Part shown: positions 44,318-50,939 of the stretch, piece after piece
Layout: each line of letters opens with the position of its first letter
Numbering within the stretch: position 1 is the first letter of the stretch
NCBI GenBank assembly: GCA_003045895.1
Contig: PZPC01000037.1
Coordinates: 1-50,939, forward strand
From: Bacteroidota bacterium
Lineage (GTDB): Bacteria > Bacteroidota > Bacteroidia > Chitinophagales > Saprospiraceae
Direction of reading: 5' to 3'
Length of the DNA stretch: 50,939 nt
Program-made: the position numbers and the translations under genes
The notes under the pieces: generated by a model
The model's input: the letters and a program-made list of their open reading frames with translations, nothing else
The model's database searches: none
What the model was told of the DNA's origin: nothing

Positions 44318-45738
44318 AAAATAAAAACGTTGCTACGAAGTTAGCACATTGGCGAGAAAAAGCCAAGTGTCGAGGTAAAATGATACATTATCAAAATCGA
44401 AAAATATTAGATTTAGAGCAAAGCAGAAGTACATGGAAAAAGAAGTATTACGAAGAAAAAGCAGCTCGTCATAGACTTGAAAAATCTTTGGGATCTAAAC
44501 CGAAAGAGAATAAAACGTTGGTAAGTAACCATAGCTATTCAGCCGAGCTCATTGAACTCTGTATAGGTATAAGGTCCGCAGGAGGTTGCAGTTATAGAGG
44601 GTGTGTTAAAATTCTTCAAACCTTGCTTTTGTTGCTGAACTTGGAGTTCGACATCCCTTCTTTTTCGAGTATAAGAAACTGGGAGATGAAACTAGGCTAT
44701 TATGAGCTTGCGCAATCCTCAGCCGCTTCTGAGCAATGGGCGCTCATTATAGATGAGAGCATTAGCATAGGGAGTCAAAAGCTGCTCCTCTTGTTAGGTG
44801 TCAATTTAAACCAATACACATTCAACCAAGCCTTAGGTTTGTCAGATGTGAGGGTACTGGATATACGACTGAACAAGTCTTGGAAAGCCCCTGATATCAG
44901 CGGTGTTATAAGCGATGTAATTGCGAGGAATTATCAGCTAAAGTATTGCTGCTGCGACAACGGCAACAATCTTTGCAATTCACTGTACATCAGTGGATTA
45001 GAGCACATAGAAGATTGTGGTCATGCGCTGGGGAATTGGTTGGAAAAAACGTATGCTGATAATCAACAATTTATTGATTTTTGCAATGCGAGTACAATGA
45101 TGAAAAAGCAGCTAATACTAAGTGAATACGCAGAATATATTCCTCCAAAGCAACGAACAAAAGGGCGTTTTTTAAATATTTCTGCCATTGTTAAATGGGC
45201 CAATAAGCTCTTATGTTTAGCCCAGCAATATGAAAAAAGCGGAGCCGAACCAAAGGCGTTTGAAAAGATTAAATGGATTATCTCCTATCAGGAATTCATC
45301 AAAAAATTAACGGCAGAACAGCAACTCATTAACCAGGTCAACAAAGTCTTGAAAAATAATGGATTGAGTAATGGCACCGTCCTTGAATGTACGCAGTATA
45401 TTGAATCCAGTGAAGTGGAATCTTCACTCAAGGAATTCATGTTAGATTACCTAAAAAGAACCCGGGCTAAACTGCCTGGAATGGAAACAATAATTTGTAG
45501 CTCAGATATTATTGAATCCATCTTCGGCTTGTTTAAGTACAACCATCAAAAGAGTCCTTGTGGAGCAATAACAGAATCCTGTTTGTCGATAGCGAGCTAC
45601 GGAAAAAAAACGGAAACGGAAGGCATAAAAAACGCAATGGAGCAAGTCACGATCGTAGATTTGAAAAGATGGAGGGCAGATAACCTTTCAATCACCATTC
45701 AGCAAAAAAGGAAGAAATTGTTCAAAAATACATCATGA
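44311..45738 (+). CDS. Probable DDE transposase, family not recognised
   Basis: 475 aa. Residues 1-70 are basic and helical (WREKAKCRGKMIHYQNRKI, then a coiled coil up to KSLGSKPKENK). Candidate catalytic residues: D149 in WALIIDESISIGSQKLLLLL, D216 in KYCCCDNGNNLCNSL and E402 in CSSDIIESIFGLFKYNH. The hydrophobic strand before D149, the second Asp about 67 residues later and the Glu within a helix fit an RNase H fold with an insertion of about 185 residues before the Glu. A His/Cys pair (EDCGHALGNWLEKTY) lies after D216. It is flanked by perfect inverted repeats. I cannot place it in IS4, IS5, IS66, IS256, IS1182 or ISL3. Confidence 0.75.
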   Translation: MRENKNVATKLAHWREKAKCRGKMIHYQNRKILDLEQSRSTWKKKYYEEKAARHRLEKSLGSKPKENKTLVSNHSYSAELIELCIGIRSAGGCSYRGCVKILQTLLLLLNLEFDIPSFSSIRNWEMKLGYYELAQSSAASEQWALIIDESISIGSQKLLLLLGVNLNQYTFNQALGLSDVRVLDIRLNKSWKAPDISGVISDVIARNYQLKYCCCDNGNNLCNSLYISGLEHIEDCGHALGNWLEKTYADNQQFIDFCNASTMMKKQLILSEYAEYIPPKQRTKGRFLNISAIVKWANKLLCLAQQYEKSGAEPKAFEKIKWIISYQEFIKKLTAEQQLINQVNKVLKNNGLSNGTVLECTQYIESSEVESSLKEFMLDYLKRTRAKLPGMETIICSSDIIESIFGLFKYNHQKSPCGAITESCLSIASYGKKTETEGIKNAMEQVTIVDLKRWRADNLSITIQQKRKKLFKNTS

Positions 45739-45833
45739 AAACAGCTCGAATTGAGGCATATTTTCAACAGCCTACCTCGGAGGTCTGCCAGGGTGGCCTC
45801 ACTCTTCCTTGCGCCATTGCGCAGCAGCATTTT

Positions 45834-45881
45834 GCCCGCTCCTAGTTAGGGCCGAAATGGCGAAATCGCCTAACTGCGGGC
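45834..45881. repeat. Hairpin at the 3' end of the caspase/FGE gene
   Basis: GCCCGC (45834-45839) pairs with GCGGGC (45876-45881) and GTTAGG (45845-45850) with CCTAAC (45869-45874), with an 18-base loop that has a smaller inner hairpin GGCGAAATCGCC. The right arm includes the last sense codons and the TAG. A GC-rich hairpin just after a variable region is a known requirement of some diversity-generating retroelements; it could also be a plain terminator without a T-run. Confidence 0.5.
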
Positions 45882-47948
45882 AAGGCGAAAGCCAACAATA
45901 TTGTAGCGAGTCGTCGGCCTGCTGCGGTTGCGATAAGCAGTGCGGCAGACCGACGGATCACCGTCCCAACCGCCACCGCGAAGCACGCGAGTAGCACCCC
46001 TCTCCGCTCCAAGCGGATTCATTTTTTTGCTCGAATAAGCACCGTACCAATCAGCACACCATTCCCACACGTTGCCGCTCATATCGTGCAAACCCAACCT
46101 ATTTGGGCTTTTCAGGCTGCCTACGGGTACGGTTTTGCTTCTGAATTCGCCGACCACCGAATAAGATTTTTTACCGCCTTCGCTGGCATCAAAATTTATT
46201 TCCTTGGGGTCAGCTGTGTCTTTCCCATTCCCAAAGCGTAGCGTTTGTCCGCCCTGCCGAGCGGCGTATTCCCACTCTGCTTCCGTGGGCAGGCGGTAGC
46301 CGTTGGCATCTCCTAGGGGGCTTACCACCCACTTTCTTGTATCATTATTGTTGGTATTGTTCGGGTCCTTACGGGTCTTGTCTATGCTGTAGAACGGACT
46401 CAATCCTTGCTGTTCGCTTAGCCAATTACAGTACTCCACGGCATTGTACCAACTTACGTTCATTACCGGGCGTTTGTCTCGTCCCCACTTGTTGTCATCT
46501 GGTTTTGTTCGCTTAGTAGCTTCGCAAAAAGCATCGTACTCCTCAAAAGTTACGGCATAAGCACCCAGATAAAAATCGCTGAGTGTTACGGGGTGGACGG
46601 TTTCGTTGTCCTTCTCCTTATCCCCCATCACGTCGCCCATTTTATAAGTGCCACCTTCGATAAAAATCAAATCGTCTTTAGCCGGAGGGGGTAAAGGTTT
46701 AGGGGTTTCCTGTAGCGCAATCAGGGCAGTCCGTTCACTTTGGGTGCGGGCCAGTTCTTTTTCCAATCTTGCCAAGGTAGCTTGGAGTTGTTGTTCCTTA
46801 GCCGCGGCGGTGGTTTGAAGTTTGACCATATCCGCCGTCGTTTGATTCAGGAGGGTGGTCTTTGCGGTCAGTTCCTGTTTCAGTTGGGCAATGATGGCTT
46901 CCAAGGTTTTCACCTCGGTTTGGGCAGCGGCCTGGGCAGCGTGTTGATCTGTACCAAGAATTTTTTCAAAAATGGGTTTGTAAGCCTTATAGTGTTCGCA
47001 AAAGGCCAGGTGGGCTTCCACCTTTTGGCGCAGGGAGGCTTGGTAGTCTTCGCGGGTCAGGTCTTCCTCTATTTCTTCCAGGATGCCTTTCAGGTTGCGC
47101 TTGGCTTTCGGTATCGCACCCGCTTCCAGGTCTTTCGCGGCCTCTTGTATTTCGGTTTCCAGTTCCTGGAATCGCTTTTTCTCCCCATCAAAAGCTTTGT
47201 TCCGGCAAAAGGTATACGTGTGCGGTTGCAACTCCTGGGTCGTCTTTTGTTGGGGCGACATGGCATACTGCCTGGCTTTCATGCGCTGCTGCAATTGCTC
47301 GTACAGTTCGGCCAGAGTGAGGCTGTCGCGGTCGCTGTCTATTCCCTGCCGCAGCATATCCAATAACTCGGCGGTAAAGAAGGTGTGTGGGCGGAGTTGT
47401 TCATCAAAAAAAGACGCTTGCCGGTCGGCAGAAGAGGTCAGGGTGTAGCTGCCTTTCAGGTCAATATCCGGCAGGGCGGTTTCATCTCCCTGGGCAATGG
47501 TACCGGAAGAGCAGGCATCAATAATGATAATATGCTGGGCAATACGGGTGTCTTTCAAGATTTTCTTGATGGCATCCTCATAGGAAACACCCGAGGTGCC
47601 ATCAATATTGATGGTGTCCATGTGGGAGTCGGTAGCCGTCAGGAAGTACTTGTTGTCGGTGCGCCGATAGCCGTGCCCGGCATAATAAAACAACAAAGTG
47701 GTCGCTTTGGAGGCTTTGGCTTCGTCGGCGTACTGCCTCAGGGAACGGAGGGCTCTCGTACTGGTTTCATTTTCAATGACCCGAATGTGATTGGGGTTCA
47801 AACCCAAAATAGCCTTATCGGCCAGCACTTCCTGTAGGTCGCGCAGGTTGTTCACTACGGGTGGGATAGGCGCAAAACTTTCTTCCTCAAACAGGCTGCT
47901 GCCCATGAGGATGGCAAAAGTGGTGTCTGGTTTCAATCGACTGCTCAT
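45870..47948 (-). CDS. Caspase-like protease fused to coiled coil and FGE-sulfatase (C-type-lectin-fold) domain
   Basis: 692 aa. Residues 1-235 are a peptidase C14 caspase domain: catalytic H92 in LFYYAGHGYRR, C146 in IIIDACSSGT, both in the expected strand-end positions. Residues about 250-450 are charged helices and a coiled coil. Residues about 455-692 are an FGE-sulfatase/SUMF domain (FIEGGTYKMGD, NGYRLPTEAEWEYAARQG, LHDMSGNVWEWCADWYG, RVLRGGGWDGDPSVCRTAYR, GFRLARS). In this fold the FGE part usually binds ligands rather than making formylglycine, and the active-site Cys pair of true FGE is not evident. The start ATG overlaps the stop of the EACC1-like gene by four bases, so the two are coupled. 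A bacterial cell-suicide effector is the likely role. Confidence 0.9.
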   Translation of the reverse strand: MSSRLKPDTTFAILMGSSLFEEESFAPIPPVVNNLRDLQEVLADKAILGLNPNHIRVIENETSTRALRSLRQYADEAKASKATTLLFYYAGHGYRRTDNKYFLTATDSHMDTINIDGTSGVSYEDAIKKILKDTRIAQHIIIIDACSSGTIAQGDETALPDIDLKGSYTLTSSADRQASFFDEQLRPHTFFTAELLDMLRQGIDSDRDSLTLAELYEQLQQRMKARQYAMSPQQKTTQELQPHTYTFCRNKAFDGEKKRFQELETEIQEAAKDLEAGAIPKAKRNLKGILEEIEEDLTREDYQASLRQKVEAHLAFCEHYKAYKPIFEKILGTDQHAAQAAAQTEVKTLEAIIAQLKQELTAKTTLLNQTTADMVKLQTTAAAKEQQLQATLARLEKELARTQSERTALIALQETPKPLPPPAKDDLIFIEGGTYKMGDVMGDKEKDNETVHPVTLSDFYLGAYAVTFEEYDAFCEATKRTKPDDNKWGRDKRPVMNVSWYNAVEYCNWLSEQQGLSPFYSIDKTRKDPNNTNNNDTRKWVVSPLGDANGYRLPTEAEWEYAARQGGQTLRFGNGKDTADPKEINFDASEGGKKSYSVVGEFRSKTVPVGSLKSPNRLGLHDMSGNVWEWCADWYGAYSSKKMNPLGAERGATRVLRGGGWDGDPSVCRTAYRNRSRPTTRYNIVGFRLARS
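45873..45990 (-). other. Candidate variable region of a diversity-generating retroelement target
   Basis: The last 35-40 codons of the FGE domain read GGGWDGDPSVCRTAYR-NRSRPTTRYNIVGFRLARS. This matches the shape of DGR variable regions in FGE-fold targets, which in their templates have runs of Asn (AAC/AAT) at the varying positions; Asp, Gly, Val, Tyr, Ser, Thr and Ile here are all reachable from Asn codons by adenine changes. No reverse transcriptase or template repeat is present in the window, so this is a candidate only. Confidence 0.35.
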
Positions 47949-48352
47949 ACCTCAGCAGCGTTATTTGCATCCGGTTTTCCACAAAATTCTTCCAGCAAGC
48001 GATTGAACTCGGCGATGGCTTCCAGCCGCTGCTTTTCGCCCGCAGTTTCAAACGAGAGCTTGAACTGTTGCCCATTAGCGGGGCATTGGCCCGTTAATTC
48101 AACTTTGGCTTTCTTGCCTTTGAAATGGTCAAAAACCAGGGTGATAAGCGACTTCATCGCCTCGGCTACGGCCGTTGTAGCGGCCAGTTTCAGCAGTTCC
48201 GTCCACACTTCGCCCGACATAGCGCCGCGTACTTGTGGCTTTTGGACCATCTCGCTGTCCAAACCAGCTATCGCTTCTTCCTGGATGCGGTCATTGAGCC
48301 ATACTGCTTCCTGTTCCGCATCGGGCAAGTCTAATTTTAAGATGAATTTCAT
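47945..48352 (-). CDS. EACC1-like partner of the caspase
   Basis: 135 aa from the ATG at 48352. Beta strand FILKLDLPDAEQ, then VWLNDRIQEE, a GAMSGEVWTELLKLAATTAVAE helix, a longer helix SLITLVFDHFKG, then two strands KAKVELTGQ / QFKLSFETAG and a final helix AIAEFNRLLEEF. This order (strand, W-x-x-D/L, G-A-M/G helix with small residues, arm of basic residues, strand-DG/NG-strand, LL helix) fits the Effector-Associated Constant Component 1 of ternary conflict systems, best known from actinobacteria beside caspases or trypsin-like proteases. It overlaps the caspase gene by four bases. Family assignment is by eye. Confidence 0.6.
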   Translation of the reverse strand: MKFILKLDLPDAEQEAVWLNDRIQEEAIAGLDSEMVQKPQVRGAMSGEVWTELLKLAATTAVAEAMKSLITLVFDHFKGKKAKVELTGQCPANGQQFKLSFETAGEKQRLEAIAEFNRLLEEFCGKPDANNAAEV

Positions 48353-48580
48353 CAATTCAAGGATTTTCAGTAGTTTATTCTTAGCGTATGGTGCAGAAGC
48401 TTTTAGTCAGCGCATTTAGGAGGTGCCTCCATTATCTTTTTCCACTACTCCTCGTAAAAGTAAAAAAACTGTTTTGAAAATTGATTTAAATATATCTTTT
48501 CTTATCGACCTCTAAGTGCTTGATCATTGGTGCGGGCGCCGCAGCACACCTCGCAAACACTTTGCTGATAAAAACACCTC

Positions 48581-48618
48581 TAAGTATTTGGACAATAATA
48601 AATTTACATTTTTCGACT
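48581..48618 (+). repeat. Exact 38-bp copy of the 3072-3109 sequence
   Basis: The block beginning TAAGTATTTGGACAATAATA and ending TTTTTCGACT is identical at 3072-3109. It ends 10 bases before the first possible start codon of the desaturase gene. It may carry promoter or leader information: TTTG at 48561-48564 and TATTTG at 48585-48590 are about 20 bases apart. Confidence 0.65.
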
Positions 48619-48628
48619 CAAATTATTA

Positions 48629-50146
48629 TTGTCCCGACACCAAAACCTCTTGCCTATTACAGTGTTTAAAAAACAAAAAAAACCTTTGAAAACAGCAATC
48701 ATAGGCGCCGGCATAGCGGGTTTGGCCAGTGCGGTGCGGATGGCCGTGCAGGGGCACGAAGTAGATGTGTACGAATCGGCGGACGGGCCGGGGGGGAAAT
48801 TGTCGGAATTCCAACTGGGTGACTACCGCTTCGATCTGGGGCCTTCGCTGTTCACCATGCCGCAGTATGTGGACGAGCTTTTCCGCCTGGCGGGTGAAAA
48901 CCCGGGCGATCATTTTCAATACGAAAGGCTGCCCATTGTTTGTCGCTATTTTTGGGAAGATGGGACGCGCATCAAGGCCCACGCTGCCGCCGCAGACTTT
49001 GCCGCCGAAGTGGCACAGCAGTTGGAGGTGCCCGCCAGCAGGGTCATGGATATGTTGGCCGATGCGGCGCACAAATACCACGTTTCCGGGCAGACTTTCC
49101 TGGAAAAAAGCTTGCACAAGGTAGCCACCTGGACCAATATGGGGGTCCTGAAAGCCTTGTTCCAAATTCCGGGCCTGGATCTTTTCCGCTCCATGAATGC
49201 CGTGCACGAAAGCAGGCTGCAACACCCCAAGCTGGTGCAGCTCTTCAATCGCTTCGCCACCTACAACGGCTCCAACCCCTACAAAGCGCCGGGCCTACTG
49301 ACGATCATCCCGCATTTCGAGCACCATTTTGGGGCTTTCCTGCCCAGGGGGGGCATGTACAGCATCAGCAAGGCGGTCTACGAATTGGCCTTGCGGCAAG
49401 GGGTGCGTTTTCATTTCAATACGCGGGTCGACGAGATTTTGGTAAACGACGGCCAGGCCACGGGCATACGCATTGGCCAACAAGCACATCCCTACGAGCA
49501 GGTCATCAGCAACATGGACGTCTTTTTCACCTACCGGCAATTGTTGCCCCGGCAAAAGCAACCCGAGCGCATCCTGAAGCAGGAGAAGTCTACCTCTGCC
49601 CTGATTTTTTACTGGGGCATCCAAGCGGAGTTTCCGGAGTTGGACTGCCACAACATCCTCTTCAGCGAAGATTATCCGGCGGAGTTTGCGGCCATGGAAA
49701 AGGGTACGATGTACGCAGACCCGACGGTTTACATCAACAAAACCAGTCACCTGGTAGCGGGCGATGCCCCGGCGGGTTGTGAAAATTGGTTTGTCATGAT
49801 CAATGCCCCCTGCGATGCGGGGCAGGATTGGGACACGCTCACCGCGCAAACCCGCGCGCGGGCCATTGCAAAAATCGGCCGCATCCTGGGTCGCGATGTT
49901 CGTACGCTAATAGTAGAAGAACGGGTGCTTACGCCGCCGCTCATCGAAAGCAAAACGGGTTCGCATTTGGGCGCTTTGTACGGCACCAGTTCCAATAGCC
50001 CCATGGCTGCGTTCATGCGGCACCCCAATTTTAGTCGGCAAATTGGCGGCCTCTACTTTGTGGGCGGTAGCGCGCATCCCGGCGGGGGGATTCCGTTGTG
50101 TTTGCTGTCGGCTAAGATTACGGGCGATTTGGTGGCGTTGGGTTGA
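48629..50146 (+). CDS. crtD: CrtD-like carotenoid 3,4-desaturase (phytoene-desaturase family)
   Basis: 505 aa if begun at the TTG at 48629. No ATG occurs before the dinucleotide-binding motif AIIGAGIAGLASAVRMAVQG, so the start must be TTG (48629 or 48686) or GTG (48662). FAD fold at the N-terminus, YESADGPGGKLSEFQLGDYRFDLGPSLFTMP, and the carotenoid-desaturase end GLYFVGGSAHPGGGIPLCLLSAK. The GKLSEF/DYRFD version suits CrtD, which acts on 1-hydroxycarotenoids in the path to myxol or related pigments, more than CrtI. Other crt genes are not in the window. Membrane-associated. Confidence 0.82.
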   Translation: MSRHQNLLPITVFKKQKKPLKTAIIGAGIAGLASAVRMAVQGHEVDVYESADGPGGKLSEFQLGDYRFDLGPSLFTMPQYVDELFRLAGENPGDHFQYERLPIVCRYFWEDGTRIKAHAAAADFAAEVAQQLEVPASRVMDMLADAAHKYHVSGQTFLEKSLHKVATWTNMGVLKALFQIPGLDLFRSMNAVHESRLQHPKLVQLFNRFATYNGSNPYKAPGLLTIIPHFEHHFGAFLPRGGMYSISKAVYELALRQGVRFHFNTRVDEILVNDGQATGIRIGQQAHPYEQVISNMDVFFTYRQLLPRQKQPERILKQEKSTSALIFYWGIQAEFPELDCHNILFSEDYPAEFAAMEKGTMYADPTVYINKTSHLVAGDAPAGCENWFVMINAPCDAGQDWDTLTAQTRARAIAKIGRILGRDVRTLIVEERVLTPPLIESKTGSHLGALYGTSSNSPMAAFMRHPNFSRQIGGLYFVGGSAHPGGGIPLCLLSAKITGDLVALG

Positions 50147-50853
50147 CCGTCATTGATGGCGGTCTGTGCGGGTCAATGGCGGTGAAAAATGGCGGTTTTT
50201 GGCGACAAAGCTCAAGAGCCCCTTTGGGAGGGGTCCCACCCACAGGGCTGTCGAATCTGGAAATATTTAATACGTTGCAGGGATATTTATCCGAAATAGT
50301 GCATTTAAGTAAACCCATCCCCCGCCCCACGCCGAAGGGGCGTAGCAAGCTCTTCTCTTTTTTTAGAACCCATCCCCCGGCCCACGCCGAAGGGGCGTGG
50401 CAAGCTCTTCCCTTGAAAAGGAAGGGAGGCGTGCTGCGCGTATTCGCGAGGTTTTGACCGTTGTGAAAAGTCGGCAATCGGCCATTGTGAAAATTCGACT
50501 AGCCGTAGTTCCTCGCCTTGGGGGCAGTAGCTTTAGACTTGTTGCAGGCCAGCTGCCAGCGTTGAATTTACTACTCGCCTCGGCAAAAATCGCGCATCTG
50601 GACTCCCTTCCTTGAAAGGGAAGGGCGGGGGATGGGTTCTCTTGAATGCGCCATTTCGGATAAAAACAGCAACAACATATTAGGTTTTCCTTGATTCGAC
50701 AGCCCTGGGGTCCCACCCACAGCCTGAACGCCAGCCCCATTTTTTGCCTCTCGGCAATACAGGGCAAACCACCACCATTGCTCGTAGGCGTACGAACAAC
50801 CAAGCAACCCGTGTGTTCCGCTGTGTGCGGAACAAAAAACCGATGGTAACTAT
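50147..50853. other. Gene-free spacer made of repeats
   Basis: No gene supported. It contains the inverted-repeat element at 50230-50722. Further words are shared with the spacers near 3 kb: GACCGTCATT at about 50147 and TTTTGACCGTTGTG at about 50452. From 50723 to 50853 I see nothing definite. Confidence 0.6.
50230..50722. repeat. Element with about 84-bp inverted repeats between 16-bp direct repeats
   Basis: Direct repeats GGGGTCCCACCCACAG at 50230-50245 and 50707-50722 are identical. Just inside, 50244-50327 is about 80 percent complementary to 50623-50706 (shared words AGGGCTGTCGAAT, TTATCCGAAAT, AACCCATCCCCC). The core contains a second copy of a 42-base unit: 50314-50355 and 50369-50410 both run from CCCATCCCCC through ACGCCGAAGGGGCGT to GCAAGCTCTTC. 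No coding capacity. A miniature transposable element is the natural reading. Confidence 0.65.
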
Positions 50854-50939
50854 TTAGGTAGCCATCTGCATGGTGCGTAGGAACGACTCTCCCTTGATGG
50901 CATTGATGAGTTCCTCATACACGGATAAGCCGTGTTTTT
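50854..50939 (-). CDS. C-terminal end of an unidentified protein (partial)
   Basis: Read leftwards from the window edge, an open frame ends with KHGLSVYEELINAIKGESFL then RTMQMAT and TAA (50854-50856). Only 28 codons are visible. The amphipathic helix and balanced composition look like a real protein end, but no family can be named; a transposase tail is possible given the repeat element beside it. Confidence 0.5.
   Translation of the reverse strand, partial: KHGLSVYEELINAIKGESFLRTMQMAT

Larger units (their letters stand above)
44235..45788 (+). mobile_element. Insertion sequence of unrecognised family with perfect 29-bp ends
   Basis: Bases 44235-44263 (starting GCAGACCTCCGAGGTAGG, then CTGTTGAAAAT) are the exact reverse complement of 45760-45788. 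Similarity continues outwards (CCCTGG left, CCAGGG right) with a one-base offset. The 1.55-kb element holds one gene, a probable DDE transposase. It is much more AT-rich than the genes around it, so it arrived recently. No target duplication is evident. It lies directly behind the 3' end of the caspase/FGE gene. Confidence 0.85.

Noticed and set aside
1-50939. tRNA, rRNA or known riboswitch genes
   Set aside because: I looked for cloverleaf-like segments and the usual conserved words in the spacers and saw none that I could support.

Overview
The window comes from a moderately GC-rich member of the Bacteroidota, most likely a Saprospiria/Lewinella-type marine or soil bacterium. The evidence is type IX secretion (T9SS) type A C-terminal sorting domains on at least four products, a giant cell-surface protein with SprB repeats, several Bacteroidota-type promoters (TTG or TTTG, then about 20 nt, then TAnnTTTG), no Shine-Dalgarno pattern, and a carotenoid desaturase of the flavobacterial CrtD kind. 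Taxonomy is inferred from gene content only.

Regions. 0-6 kb: tail of a secreted T9SS protein, a DUF6438 lipoprotein, a secreted M43 metalloprotease, a small (p)ppGpp-hydrolase-like HD protein and RmuC, separated by spacers full of short dispersed repeats. 6.2-10.8 kb: hypF-hypD-hypE, the NiFe-hydrogenase cyanide-ligand machinery, with no hypA, hypB, hypC or hydrogenase subunits beside it. 10.8-14.6 kb: an EAD11-like/transmembrane/TPR protein of the conflict-system type, an amidohydrolase and a small conserved protein. 14.8-18.6 kb: a compact TerC, GT39, DoxX, ApbE operon. 18.7-23.4 kb: a DnaQ-like exonuclease followed by two MbnP-like lipoproteins and two diheme peroxidases, probably a periplasmic copper/peroxidase module. 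24.6-31.3 kb: a 2250-residue SprB-repeat surface protein. 31.4-38.4 kb: ferredoxin/flavodoxin reductase-like protein, M28 peptidase, orphan LytTR regulator, an IS256-family insertion sequence and an NtrY-like histidine kinase just behind it. 38.4-40.3 kb: an AT-rich island of small unknown genes. 40.4-43.8 kb: a second large T9SS cargo. 44.2-45.8 kb: an insertion sequence with perfect 29-bp ends and a transposase I cannot place in a named family. 45.9-48.4 kb: a two-gene unit of an EACC1-like small protein and a caspase/coiled-coil/FGE-sulfatase-fold protein. 48.6-50.1 kb: CrtD-like desaturase. The end is an inverted-repeat element and the tail of another gene.

The most interesting system is the caspase-FGE plus EACC1-like pair. 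It has the parts list of a bacterial self-destruct (conflict) system, its C-terminus has the look of a diversity-generating-retroelement variable region, and a transposon abuts its 3' end. Other items worth a second look are the doubled MbnP/diheme-peroxidase cluster with one MbnP paralogue lacking the Trp motif, the new-looking IS whose transposase start codon lies in a hairpin, and at least four families of dispersed intergenic repeats (a 20-bp-ended element, a hairpin with a conserved CCTTACC loop, a mosaic of short G/C-biased units, and an element with about 84-bp inverted repeats between 16-bp direct repeats).
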